A DNA stretch of 18,328 bases from Bacteroidales bacterium (GCA_007120675.1 SKNE01000128.1:1-18328), one strand, 5' to 3'. Shown: positions 7,792 to 15,597, numbered from the stretch's first letter. The notes: generated by a model not told the origin, from the letters alone. Numbers and translations: made by a program.

Positions 7792-7828
7792 AAAACCCCC
7801 GGCTGAGTGATTCAGCGGCGGGGGTTTT
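7792..7828 (-). terminator. Hairpin terminator of the susCD operon
   Basis: aaaaccccc (7792-7800) pairs with gggggtttt (7820-7828). An inner gctga/tcagc stem (7802-7806 with 7812-7816) closes the loop. The A/T ends give a U-tract in either direction. It lies 23 bp past the susD stop and separates that operon from the pdxA promoter, so its main role is probably terminating susD transcripts. Confidence 0.85.
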
Positions 7829-7851
7829 GGCCTTACTGGACTGACGAAGGC

Positions 7852-9318
7852 CTAGAGGTAGGCTTCGTTCTGTACCAGGTTTTCATTCACATCGATCTCT
7901 CGCTGCGGGATGGGCAGTACCAGCCTGCCATCGTCCCAGTGGATGGTCTCACCCACCCAGGGAGAGCCGGCGGGCGCCACCACGCTGCCCTGGAAACGGC
8001 GGATGTCGTGCAGCTTATGCCCTTCGAAGGACAGCTCGCGGAAACGCTCTTCCCAGATCATCTCCAGGGTGAGGCTTGTCCACTCATCCCCGGCGTGGGA
8101 GCGGTTGCGGATCGCGTTGATGTCGTCCAGCGGATCAGCCCCGATGGAAGACCCATTGCGGAAGTTGGCTTCGGCCCGCGTAAGGATCATCTCCGCCAGG
8201 CGGATCACCGGGATGTTGGCATCGTGCTTGCCCCACTTGGAGGACATCTCATTGCCGCTGTCGGTGCCTATGCCGATGTAGAACATGGTGGGCACGTCGG
8301 CGATCACTGAGATTTCCGGATCCTCGGTGATCTGGATGCGGTGATCTTCCGGGTCAAACATCTCAAAATAAGCGGAGGATGCGTACACATCGCCCCGGCC
8401 CATGCCGTCGAGGCTGGCGAAGAAGGTGGCGATGCCGGCGTTGGCCTGGCCGGCGTTGCTGGTGGCGTTCTGGTTGATCATGAAGACGTCTTCACTGGTG
8501 TACTCATCGTTGTTGAAGGCGTCCCTGATGTTGTCGTGCAGGGCACCATAGCCGCCCAGGTTGCCAATCACCTCATCGGCATACTCTGCGGCAGCCTGCC
8601 AGTTGCCCATGGCCAGGTGTACCCTGGACAGGAAAGCGGCGGCGGTGGTGCTGGTGGCACGGCCGCCATTGGCTCCGGCGCCCGTGGGTACCACCGACAA
8701 GAGGTTCCTGGCCTCGCCGAGGTCGGTGAGGACCTGCTGGTATACGTCACCAACCGTAGCGCGTGCCGGATAATCGTCGTCGGTGATGCCAGCCGTAGGT
8801 GTGAGGATCAGGGGCACGCCCAGATTGTTGGCGCCTGCGTTGTATGGCAGTCCGTAAAAGCGCACCAGTTCAAAGTAAAGGATGCCCCGGATGAAGCGGG
8901 CCTCCCCTTCCACCCTGGCGCGATGGCCTTCGTCCACCACGTCAAGACTGTGCAGGATGTTGTTGGCCAGGTCGATGGCCTTATAGCTCACGCTCCACTT
9001 TGAAGAGATGAAGCCATCGTTGGGGTCCATGGCCTTCCAGTTCCACTGGCGGTACTGGATGAAGGTGCCTGTCCAGTTCAGCTCACCCGAGTTGCCCACC
9101 AGGTCGCTGTGAAAGATGCTGGTGCCGGCATAAAGGTTGCTGCTGGCCACCAGCGAATAAGCCCCATGCAGGGCATTGATCACCCCCTCATGGTCGCCGT
9201 AGATGGCGTCGTCACTGACTGCCTGCTGCGGTTCCAGGTCCAGGAAATCATCGCAGGAAAAGAATACGCCAGCCAGGAAGACAAGACTAAGGATGTAAAT
9301 TATTTTCTGTGTTCTCAT
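7852..9318 (-). CDS. SusD/RagB family outer-membrane nutrient-binding lipoprotein
   Basis: The 488-residue protein starts MRTQKIIYILSLVFLAGVFFSC, a lipoprotein signal with the modified cysteine at residue 22, and continues CDDFLDLEPQQ, the classic SusD opening. C-terminal RagB/SusD signatures are present: RLAEMILTRAEANFR, IWEERFRELSFEGHKLHDIRRF, and a proline-rich PIPQREIDVNENLVQN end. It caps the SusC channel on the cell surface and captures substrate. A longer frame extends upstream to 9495 through the end of susC, but the signal peptide fixes the start at ATG 9318. It lies 44 bp after susC. The substrate cannot be inferred because no enzyme gene accompanies the pair. Confidence 0.95.
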   Translation of the reverse strand: MRTQKIIYILSLVFLAGVFFSCDDFLDLEPQQAVSDDAIYGDHEGVINALHGAYSLVASSNLYAGTSIFHSDLVGNSGELNWTGTFIQYRQWNWKAMDPNDGFISSKWSVSYKAIDLANNILHSLDVVDEGHRARVEGEARFIRGILYFELVRFYGLPYNAGANNLGVPLILTPTAGITDDDYPARATVGDVYQQVLTDLGEARNLLSVVPTGAGANGGRATSTTAAAFLSRVHLAMGNWQAAAEYADEVIGNLGGYGALHDNIRDAFNNDEYTSEDVFMINQNATSNAGQANAGIATFFASLDGMGRGDVYASSAYFEMFDPEDHRIQITEDPEISVIADVPTMFYIGIGTDSGNEMSSKWGKHDANIPVIRLAEMILTRAEANFRNGSSIGADPLDDINAIRNRSHAGDEWTSLTLEMIWEERFRELSFEGHKLHDIRRFQGSVVAPAGSPWVGETIHWDDGRLVLPIPQREIDVNENLVQNEAYL

Positions 9319-9362
9319 ATTGTTCCTGTTTTTTAATGAATGAATACCATTGGCCTGAGCCA

Positions 9363-12300
9363 TTAAAAGCCCATGTTCAGACCAAATGTGATTGTCCTGG
9401 GCTGGGGCGCGGTGTAGAAGTCCCATCCCTGCTGGATATTGCTCGACTGGGTGCCGATGTCCGCAGTATTGGGCGCGCTGGTTTCGGGGTCCCATCCCGG
9501 ATAGTCAGTGAAGGTCAGCAGGTTGTAGGCCCTGACAAACACCCGCACATTGTCCAGGTTGGCACGTCGTACCAGGTCTCTGGGCAAGGTATAGCCCAGG
9601 GTCACTTCTTTCAGCCTGATATAGGAACCGTCAAATATGAGCATGCTGGAGGTACCGTATCCATTGCCTTCGTAAAAACGGGGCTGGGGATAAAAGGTCT
9701 CGTCGCCCGGCTGCTTCCAGTGGTCGTTGTAGAGGTCCACCACCTGGTTGTCGAACCAGGAGAAGCCGTCGGCCTGCCACTGGCGGCCGTGGTTGTAGAT
9801 GTCGTGGCCATAGACGAACTGGAACATGATGCTCAGGTCGATGCCGCGATAGCGGAAGGTGTTGGTAAATCCACCCCAGAAGTCGGGGTTGGGATCACCC
9901 ACCACGCGGTTGGCTGCAGCAGCCAGGTTGGTGGTGGTCTCGTCCCCGTCTTCGTTCAGATAGAAGAGGGCGTCGCCGTTGGCGGGGTCAACGCCGGCGT
10001 ACTCCTTGGTGTAGAACACACCCATGGGATAGCCTTCCATCACGCGCCAGATGCCGGTGGAGATGATCTGTCCATCCAGGTTGGTCACCGTGTTCTCGTT
10101 GAAGGCGATGTTGAAGTTGGTGTTCCAGCTGAATTCGCCATCCAGGTTTACTGTATTGATGACAAACTCCCATCCCTTGTTTTCCATGTCGCCCACATTG
10201 CGATACACGGTGGTAAAGCCCGTGGTGGCAGGGATCTGCACGTTGAGCAGCAGGTCGGAGGTCTTCTTGATGTAGTAGTCGATCTCACCCGAGATGCGGT
10301 TGTTCAGGAAGCCGAAGTCGATCCCCACGTTGAGCTGGGTGGTGGTCTCCCACTTCAGGTCGGGACTGGGGATGCTGCTGGACACCATGCCGCTCAGGCC
10401 AGCGTAGTTGCTGCCCATATAGAGGCCGCGGGAGGCGAAGTTGTCGATCTCGGAGTTTCCGGTAAGACCCCAGCTCACCCTGGGCTTGAGGAAGCTGACG
10501 GTGTAGTTGTCCACCAGGAAGTCCTCGTTGGTAAGGATGTAGCCGGCCGAAACAGCGGGGAAGAAACCATAGCGGTTGTCGCGACCGAAGCGCGAGGAGC
10601 CGTCCATACGTCCGCTGAGCGAGAGCAGATAGGTGTCGCGATACTTCAGGTTGGCACGGCTGAAGTAGGAGATGTAGCGATATCCCGTTCCGCTGGAGCT
10701 GGCGCTGGTGATCTCCGAGGCGCTGGCAATCCGCTTGAACTGGTCATTGGGGAAGCCACGAGCCGTCATGGATGCGAAGTCAAAGTCGGCAATCTGCAGG
10801 CTGGTACCCACGACCAGGTTCAGGTCCAGGTCATCCGCGAACTGCTGCTGGTAGGTGAAATAGTTCTCCAGGTTGAAGACCTTGGCGGTCACCGTGCGGT
10901 CGAAGGCAAAGCCATCGGGTCCCCCGTCATTGGTAAGGCGGCCGCGGTACTCCATCTCGCGCTGGTTAAGTACGTCGACGCCTGCTTCGGAGCGGAAGTT
11001 CAGGTTGTCCAGGATGCGCAGGTCGGCAAACAGGTTACCGAAGTTACGGAATATCTCGGTGTCGAAATTATTGTATTCACGCACCACCAGGCCGTTCTCG
11101 TAGAGTGTGTTCCTGTTCAGCTCGCCAGTGGCCGGATCGATGATGGGGTTCATGGGTGGCAGGGCGATCATCTGCAGCGGGGTGGCGAAGGCCCTGTCGT
11201 GGGCCACCCTGAAGTTCCGCGAGCGGATCATGCTCATGTTCAGTCCGAAGCTCAGGTTGTCCGTTGCCCGCTGGTCCAGGTTCAGGCGCGCATTGATGCG
11301 GTCAAAGGAGTTGCCGTTCACGATGGCTTCCTGGTCCATCACCGAAAGGGCGGCAAAATACTGTGTGCTCTCGCTGCCTCCCGAGGCCGAGAGGTCAAAC
11401 TGCTGGATGCCCCCGCGGCGCAGGGCCTCATCCTCCCAGTTCACATCCGGACCGGAGTACACATCACCCGGGTTGTCGGGATCACGCCATGCGTAGAGGC
11501 GCCAGTCCAGTGCATCGTCCCAGCTGTCCCATATCACATAGGGCTCATTGGGTCCGCCCGCCACGTTGGCATAGGCATCCCTGAACAGGTCGATGTACTG
11601 CTGACGGTTCAGGTACCCCACCGTATTGGATGGATCGCTGAACCCCAGCTGGGTAGACACGTTAAACTGGGTGCGCCCCTCACGTCCGCGCTTGGTGGTC
11701 ACAATGATCACCCCGTTGGAGGCGCGCGAGCCGTAAATGGCTGCTGCTGAGGCATCTTTCAAGACTTCGATGGATTCGATGTCGGCCGGATTCAGGTCGG
11801 CCAGCGGGTTGGTGGGCTCATTGCCGGTGGTACCCAGGTTCTGCGACAGCACCGGCACCCCATCGATCACGTAGAGGGGTTGGTTGCTGGCGGAGATGGA
11901 TGATGAGCCCCTGATGCGGGTGCGCACCACCTGTCCCAGCTTACCGCTGCCACCGGAGATGTGCACGCCTGCGGTGCGCCCCTGCAGTGCACTTTCAAAG
12001 CTGGGCATCGTGGCTCCCTGCAGGTCCTCGGCGCGCATGGAGGCAATGGAGCCGGTCAGCTCATATTTCAGCTGTGAGCCATAGCCCACAACCACCACCT
12101 CGCCCAACAACTCAACGTCGGGCTCCAGGCTCACATTCACCACATTGCGTCCAGCCACCTGCACCTCCCTGGTCTTCATTCCAATAAAGGAAAATACCAG
12201 GACGGCATCCGGTGCCACGCTAAGCTCGTAGCGGCCATCCAGGTCGGTGACCGTACCAATGGTTGTGCCCTGAACCATCACCGTGACACCTGGCATCGTT

Positions 12301-12410
12301 TCATCCGTTGCCAGCTCGGTGACCGTTCCGGACACGTTGATCTGTTGTCCAAACAGAGATCCTCCCATAAAGAGCAGGATCCCCATCAGAGTCAGAATTC
12401 GCTTCATCAT
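9363..12410 (-). CDS. SusC/RagA family TonB-linked outer-membrane transporter
   Basis: The 1015-residue protein has a signal peptide (about 1-21, ending SLFG before QQINVSG) and an N-terminal carboxypeptidase-regulatory-like domain (about 24-100: VSGTVTELATDETMPGVTV). EVVVVGYGSQ (104-113) precedes the plug domain. The plug ends with the SusC signature SIEVLKDASAAAIYGSRASNGVIIVTTKRG, and a long beta-barrel then finishes at FGLNMGF. It imports ligand delivered by the adjacent SusD using TonB energy. No TonB-energising gene, sigma/anti-sigma pair, hybrid two-component regulator or glycoside hydrolase is nearby. Two ATGs are adjacent (12410 and 12407). No TAnnTTTG promoter is visible upstream, so expression may depend on a special sigma factor. 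Confidence 0.96.
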   Translation of the reverse strand: MMKRILTLMGILLFMGGSLFGQQINVSGTVTELATDETMPGVTVMVQGTTIGTVTDLDGRYELSVAPDAVLVFSFIGMKTREVQVAGRNVVNVSLEPDVELLGEVVVVGYGSQLKYELTGSIASMRAEDLQGATMPSFESALQGRTAGVHISGGSGKLGQVVRTRIRGSSSISASNQPLYVIDGVPVLSQNLGTTGNEPTNPLADLNPADIESIEVLKDASAAAIYGSRASNGVIIVTTKRGREGRTQFNVSTQLGFSDPSNTVGYLNRQQYIDLFRDAYANVAGGPNEPYVIWDSWDDALDWRLYAWRDPDNPGDVYSGPDVNWEDEALRRGGIQQFDLSASGGSESTQYFAALSVMDQEAIVNGNSFDRINARLNLDQRATDNLSFGLNMSMIRSRNFRVAHDRAFATPLQMIALPPMNPIIDPATGELNRNTLYENGLVVREYNNFDTEIFRNFGNLFADLRILDNLNFRSEAGVDVLNQREMEYRGRLTNDGGPDGFAFDRTVTAKVFNLENYFTYQQQFADDLDLNLVVGTSLQIADFDFASMTARGFPNDQFKRIASASEITSASSSGTGYRYISYFSRANLKYRDTYLLSLSGRMDGSSRFGRDNRYGFFPAVSAGYILTNEDFLVDNYTVSFLKPRVSWGLTGNSEIDNFASRGLYMGSNYAGLSGMVSSSIPSPDLKWETTTQLNVGIDFGFLNNRISGEIDYYIKKTSDLLLNVQIPATTGFTTVYRNVGDMENKGWEFVINTVNLDGEFSWNTNFNIAFNENTVTNLDGQIISTGIWRVMEGYPMGVFYTKEYAGVDPANGDALFYLNEDGDETTTNLAAAANRVVGDPNPDFWGGFTNTFRYRGIDLSIMFQFVYGHDIYNHGRQWQADGFSWFDNQVVDLYNDHWKQPGDETFYPQPRFYEGNGYGTSSMLIFDGSYIRLKEVTLGYTLPRDLVRRANLDNVRVFVRAYNLLTFTDYPGWDPETSAPNTADIGTQSSNIQQGWDFYTAPQPRTITFGLNMGF

Positions 12411-12450
12411 AGATTGGTTTTTGTGAATAATTTGGTTTGATTGGCATTTT

Positions 12451-12471
12451 GCGGAAAGATTCCGCTTTTTT
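12451..12471. other. Short hairpin with flanking T-run upstream of susC
   Basis: gcggaa (12451-12456) and ttccgc (12460-12465) form a 6-bp stem with a 3-nt loop, followed on the + strand by TTTTTT (12466-12471). On the + strand it looks like a small terminator, but no + gene leads into it. On the minus strand it would sit in the susC leader about 40 nt before the ATG. Confidence 0.4.
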
Positions 12472-12526
12472 CGAACCGTAAATATAGAAGAATTTCTTAA
12501 ACAATCATAATGCCTGCATTAAAAGT

Positions 12527-12534
12527 GGGGGGGG
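12527..12534. repeat. G8 homopolymer upstream of susC
   Basis: Eight consecutive G (C8 on the susC strand) lie about 117 bp upstream of the susC ATG in a 157-bp spacer. Such tracts can slip during replication. Whether this one lies inside a promoter is not known. Confidence 0.7.
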
Positions 12535-12547
12535 TACACCTGGATCC

Positions 12548-12564
12548 GGTGACATCCGGTCACC
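12548..12564. other. Inverted repeat just past the glycosyltransferase stop
   Basis: ggtgac (12548-12553) and gtcacc (12559-12564) form a 6-bp stem with loop atccg. The stem lies 3 bp beyond the stop of the minus-strand glycosyltransferase gene. No U-tract follows, so termination is uncertain. The 7-mer atccggt also repeats at 12544 and 12554. Confidence 0.4.
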
Positions 12565-12567
12565 ATG

Positions 12568-13734
12568 TCATCCTTTCCACTCTCCCTTCCCAAGTATGGC
12601 AAATACATTGATTATCAAAACATAAAATGGATAAAGCAGCCAGGCGAGCGGGTAGCGGTAAAGCAGGGCCTTGCGCCGGAAAAAACGGGCTGTCCCGCCA
12701 ATGAGAAAAAAATCTGCGAGGCCTTTGATCAACCACAGGAGTAGCGTATAATAAAACCAGCCGGCAGGGAGAAACAGTGCCAGTGCCGTTGCCAGTAAAA
12801 GCAAGAGGTTAAAGCCCCCGGCCACGGCTGCTGAAAAAAGGCTGGCAATGTCCCTGTAGGCGGTGGTTTTGGCAATCCATCGGGCCCTTTGCCTGAAGAA
12901 ACTTCCCGCGGAATTTGCCGCAGGGGTATATACCATGGCCCGCCTGTCCCTTACAAAGTGAATCACACTGTCATCCAGCCCTTTGAACTTATGCAGTAAA
13001 AACACGTCATCACCCGATGCCAGGTGTTCATTGCCCTGGTAGCCGCCCACACGGTGGAAGAGATCGCGGCGGAACAACAGGTTGGCCCCGCTGCATAGGA
13101 CTGCTTTCCCCTGCCCTGCCGCCCCTGCCGTGACAGCTGCCAGGGCGAGCATCTCCAGGGCTTGCAGGGAACCGAACAAATCGTCCGGCGATTCGATGCC
13201 CACGGGACCGATGAGCATATGGGGATTGAAGTGGCTCACCGCACCGGCCATGGCCGGCAGCCAGTCCGGACCCATAATGCAGTCGGCATCGCATGTGATG
13301 ATGTATTCGTGACGTGCTGCCGCAATGCCCCGCGCCAGGGCCGCCTTCTTGCCGCGTCCGGCCTCTGACCCGCCGGCGGGAGTTTCCAGCAGGCGAAAAA
13401 AAGGCAGTTCATGGGTGTTTATGAAGCGACTTACCACCGCAGCGCTTGCGTCGGTTGAATGGTCGTCGACCACGATCACCTCGTAGCGTGCGGCCGGGAA
13501 ATACTGCAGCCTGAGGCAGGACAAGAGGCGCACAATGCAGTGGGCTTCATTGCGGACGGGCACCACGATGCTGAACGAAGCCAGCCCGTCATCCGGTCCG
13601 GGAACCACGGGCAGTCTGCGCCAGCCCAAAATGAGCCAGGCCATCAATCCGGTATAGGCAAGGGCAGGCAGGGCGAAAAAAACATACAGCCATATCACAG
13701 CCTCAAAGTTAATGACAACGGCTGTCTTTTGCAC
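12568..13734 (-). CDS. Membrane-anchored family 2 glycosyltransferase
   Basis: The 388-residue protein has a TM helix near residues 13-38, then a GT-A catalytic domain. The domain shows FSIVVPVRNEA (54-64), VIVVDDHSTD (86-95), the DxD motif in TCDADC (148-152), GDDVFLL (241-247), and the processive-type RQRARW (281-286). Two to three C-terminal TM segments follow (about 300-383). This layout resembles polysaccharide synthases and other inverting GT2 enzymes at the cytoplasmic membrane that use nucleotide sugars. Donor and acceptor are unknown and no polysaccharide genes adjoin it. The frame begins with GTG at 13734 and no ATG exists before residue 31; an in-frame GTG at codon 13 (13698) is a possible alternative start. 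It is divergent from ruvC, 67 bp apart. Confidence 0.88.
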   Translation of the reverse strand: MQKTAVVINFEAVIWLYVFFALPALAYTGLMAWLILGWRRLPVVPGPDDGLASFSIVVPVRNEAHCIVRLLSCLRLQYFPAARYEVIVVDDHSTDASAAVVSRFINTHELPFFRLLETPAGGSEAGRGKKAALARGIAAARHEYIITCDADCIMGPDWLPAMAGAVSHFNPHMLIGPVGIESPDDLFGSLQALEMLALAAVTAGAAGQGKAVLCSGANLLFRRDLFHRVGGYQGNEHLASGDDVFLLHKFKGLDDSVIHFVRDRRAMVYTPAANSAGSFFRQRARWIAKTTAYRDIASLFSAAVAGGFNLLLLLATALALFLPAGWFYYTLLLWLIKGLADFFLIGGTARFFRRKALLYRYPLAWLLYPFYVLIINVFAILGKGEWKG

Positions 13735-13756
13735 GCAGGCAAAGGATTATTTTCCC

Positions 13757-13764
13757 TAACTTTG
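13757..13764 (+). promoter_or_regulatory. Predicted -7 element TAACTTTG for ruvC
   Basis: TAACTTTG fits TAnnTTTG and predicts a transcript start near 13771, about 31 nt before the ruvC ATG. The nearest TTTG upstream (13728-13731) is 25 bp away, longer than the usual spacing, so the -33 part is weak. Confidence 0.5.
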
Positions 13765-13771
13765 TTGTTTC

Positions 13772-13793
13772 ACCGCGGCCTGTAAGCCGCGGT
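13772..13793 (+). other. Strong hairpin at the predicted 5' end of ruvC mRNA
   Basis: accgcggc (13772-13779) pairs with gccgcggt (13786-13793), an 8-bp GC-rich stem with loop ctgtaa. It starts almost at the predicted transcript start and ends 8 nt before the ruvC ATG. No U-tract follows, so it is not a terminator. It could stabilise the mRNA or limit ribosome access. Confidence 0.5.
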
Positions 13794-13801
13794 ATTTCCC
13801 T

Positions 13802-14377
13802 ATGCCTATGAAGCCGGAAGTCACAGAAGAAAAAATCATCCTGGGGATTGATCCGGGCACCAACAACATGGGCGTGGGGGTGATCGCCTGCAGGAAGGAA
13901 AACATCCGTGTGGTGGCCATGGATGTGCTCAAGCTGGAGAAGCTCAGCGACCATGCCCTCAAGCTGGAGCGTATTTTCAATACGGTGCTGAGGAGCATCG
14001 ACGCATTTCATCCTGACGAACTGGCCATTGAGAGCCCGTTCTACGGCAAGAACGTTCAGTCAATGCTCAAGCTGGGGCGTGCCCAGGGTGTGGCCATCGC
14101 TGCGGCCCTTCACCGCAAGATCCCCGTTTTTGAGTATTCACCGCGCAAGATCAAGCAGTCCATTACAGGAAAGGGGGGGGCAAGCAAGGAGCAGGTGGCG
14201 TCCATGCTGTACCGCATACTGCAGATTGAGGGGGTGCCGGACAACCTGGATATCACCGATGCCCTGGCGGTGGCTCTCTGCCACCATTACCAGGGGGACA
14301 GATCTGCCGGCAGCGGGAAGGCCTACAGTGGGTGGAAGGCCTTTCTGAGCAAACACCCGGAGCGCTTGTCCCGCTAG
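13802..14377 (+). CDS. ruvC: Crossover junction endodeoxyribonuclease RuvC
   Basis: The 191-residue protein carries the RuvC resolvase motifs: ILGIDPGTNNMGVGVI with catalytic Asp17, LAIESPFYGKN with Glu77, and LDITDALAVALCHH with Asp150 and Asp153. ITGKGGASKEQV (121-132) is the conserved DNA-contacting segment. RuvC cuts Holliday junctions symmetrically with RuvAB, which are not in the window. The GKGG codons contain a run of eight G (14173-14180). A second in-frame ATG lies at 13808, and either could start the protein. It ends 8 bp from the convergent HIT gene. About 30 residues follow the last motif, giving a slightly longer basic tail than E. coli RuvC. Confidence 0.96.
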   Translation: MPMKPEVTEEKIILGIDPGTNNMGVGVIACRKENIRVVAMDVLKLEKLSDHALKLERIFNTVLRSIDAFHPDELAIESPFYGKNVQSMLKLGRAQGVAIAAALHRKIPVFEYSPRKIKQSITGKGGASKEQVASMLYRILQIEGVPDNLDITDALAVALCHHYQGDRSAGSGKAYSGWKAFLSKHPERLSR

Positions 14378-14385
14378 GCTCCAAA

Positions 14386-14778
14386 TCACAATGCACCGGC
14401 TATGCGCCGGGCGATATCCGCAAACTCTTCCTGGCTCAGCGACAGTTTGGGCTGGCTGAAATCGATGTCGTACAAATCATTGATGGGAATGAGGTGGATG
14501 TGTGCGTGGGGAACCTCCAGTCCAACCACGGCCACCCCCACACGCTTGCAGGGCATGGTATCCTGTATGGCAAGGGCCACTTTTTTGGCGAAGGCCCACA
14601 GGCCGGCGTAGCTGGTGTCGTCCAGGTCGAACAGGTTGTCCACCTCCTGCTTGGGAATGACCAGGGTGTGCCCCCTGGCCAACGGGTTGATGTCCAGAAA
14701 GGCCAGGTATTGGTCCTCTTCGGCCACCCTGTAGGCAGGTATTTCTCCGCGTACAATCCTGGTGAATAGGCTTGGCAT
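14386..14778 (-). CDS. HIT family nucleotide-binding protein
   Basis: The 130-residue protein contains the histidine triad HAHIHLIP (91-98; His91, His93, His95), and ARGHTLVIPKQEVDNLFDLD in the middle, typical of Hint-type HIT proteins that hydrolyse AMP from nucleotide conjugates. Its natural substrate is unknown. A longer frame begins at 14847, but MPSLFTRIVRGEIPAYRV at 14778 is the usual family start. It lies 65 bp downstream of greA on the same strand with no visible promoter, so the two are probably co-transcribed. It ends 8 bp from ruvC. Confidence 0.92.
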   Translation of the reverse strand: MPSLFTRIVRGEIPAYRVAEEDQYLAFLDINPLARGHTLVIPKQEVDNLFDLDDTSYAGLWAFAKKVALAIQDTMPCKRVGVAVVGLEVPHAHIHLIPINDLYDIDFSQPKLSLSQEEFADIARRIAGAL

Positions 14779-14843
14779 GATTCGGTTTATTTTGATGATG
14801 GGGTCGGTCAGCAGGAAAGGGGGTGTTGGCAAGCAATCTCTGA

Positions 14844-15317
14844 TCAACGAGATATATCCATGATCTTGAAGGTCATCAGTCCGGCCGGCACCTGTATCTC
14901 CACCGTTTCGCCGGATTCCTTGCCCAGTAAGCCTTGTGCTATGGGGGAGTTCACGGAAATCTTCCCGTTTCTTATGTCCGCTTCATTTTCAGGAACCAGG
15001 GTATACTGCATCACCGCATTGTTCTTCATGTTCTTTAGCTTGACCCTTGACAGGATGGAGACCCTGCTGCTGTCCAGCTGGCTTTCATCGATCACCCTGG
15101 CATTGATCAGCGTCTCTTCCAGCTTGGCGATGCGCAGCTCCAGCATGCCTTGTTCGTTCTTTGCCGCGTCATATTCAGCATTTTCAGACAGGTCACCTTT
15201 TTCGCGGGCTTCGGCAATCATCTGTGAAACGGCGGGGCGCTCGACAGACTTCAGGCGTTCAAGCTCATCCTTGAGCTTATCCAAGCCATCCTTAGTAAAA
15301 TACTTTACCTGGTTCAT
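14844..15317 (-). CDS. greA: Transcription elongation factor GreA
   Basis: The 157-residue protein has GreA length and layout. An N-terminal coiled-coil (about 8-75) has the acidic tip GDLSENAEYDAAKNEQ, Asp42 and Glu45 being the residues that reach the RNA polymerase active site. A C-terminal FKBP-like domain contains NSPIAQGLLGKESGETVEIQVP. GreA rescues backtracked RNA polymerase by stimulating transcript cleavage. It heads a probable greA-HIT operon. The best promoter candidate lies some 250 bp upstream (15568-15575), with a terminator-like hairpin in between, so leader attenuation is possible. Confidence 0.97.
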   Translation of the reverse strand: MNQVKYFTKDGLDKLKDELERLKSVERPAVSQMIAEAREKGDLSENAEYDAAKNEQGMLELRIAKLEETLINARVIDESQLDSSRVSILSRVKLKNMKNNAVMQYTLVPENEADIRNGKISVNSPIAQGLLGKESGETVEIQVPAGLMTFKIMDISR

Positions 15318-15473
15318 ATTCCATGTGGTTAAAAAGAATACCAGACCCCCGGTGTGCCTCTCGTGCAGATCCGAACGCCTGGATAAAAACGTGCGCTTGT
15401 TTACAATGCACCCCCGTATTCAAAAAAAAGCCGGACTTGTCTGAAGCAATACAGCCTGCAACCAAGCCCGCAA

Positions 15474-15485
15474 CATGGTACCATG
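15474..15485. other. 12-bp perfect palindrome
   Basis: CATGGTACCATG is a perfect palindrome in the putative greA leader, about 20 bp past the terminator-like hairpin in the direction of greA transcription. It could be a protein site or chance; no second copy was seen. Confidence 0.4.
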
Positions 15486-15503
15486 AACACAGGGGGCTTA
15501 CAG

Positions 15504-15540
15504 AAAAAACACCTGATCTTGGACCTTCTCCAGGATCAGG
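15504..15540 (-). terminator. Hairpin plus U-tract between the membrane-protein gene and greA
   Basis: On the minus strand CCTGATCCTGG (15540-15530) pairs with CCAAGATCAGG (15522-15512), 11 bp with one G-U, loop AGAAGGT, followed by TG and six T (15509-15504). This is a good intrinsic terminator. It could end the upstream gene (stop at 15603). Because a promoter candidate lies at 15568-15575, between that gene and the hairpin, it could also act as a greA leader attenuator. Confidence 0.8.
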
Positions 15541-15567
15541 CAGTAAAAAAAAGCGTGACTAACGCAA

Positions 15568-15597
15568 CAAAGATAAACAAATTATTAATTAAACAAC
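15568..15597 (-). promoter_or_regulatory. Predicted promoter upstream of the greA leader
   Basis: The minus strand reads TATCTTTG (15575-15568), a TAnnTTTG match, with GTTG at 15597-15594, 18 bp upstream, close to the -33 spacing. The surrounding DNA is markedly AT-rich. The predicted start is near 15561, giving a greA leader of about 240 nt, or a terminated RNA of about 58 nt. Confidence 0.55.

Noticed and set aside
9309..11750. An 813-codon open frame on the + strand antisense to susC
   Set aside because: It mirrors the susC coding sequence, has no recognisable domain, and long antisense frames are expected in GC-rich genes with strong third-position bias. SusC on the other strand has full family signatures.
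13740..13749. TAATCCTTTG on the minus strand as a glycosyltransferase promoter
   Set aside because: The spacing between TA and TTTG is 4 rather than 2, and the transcript would be nearly leaderless at the GTG; too weak to annotate.
14396..14410. CCGGC-TATGC-GCCGG hairpin as a ruvC terminator
   Set aside because: It lies inside the HIT coding sequence, has only a 5-bp stem and has no T-run after it.
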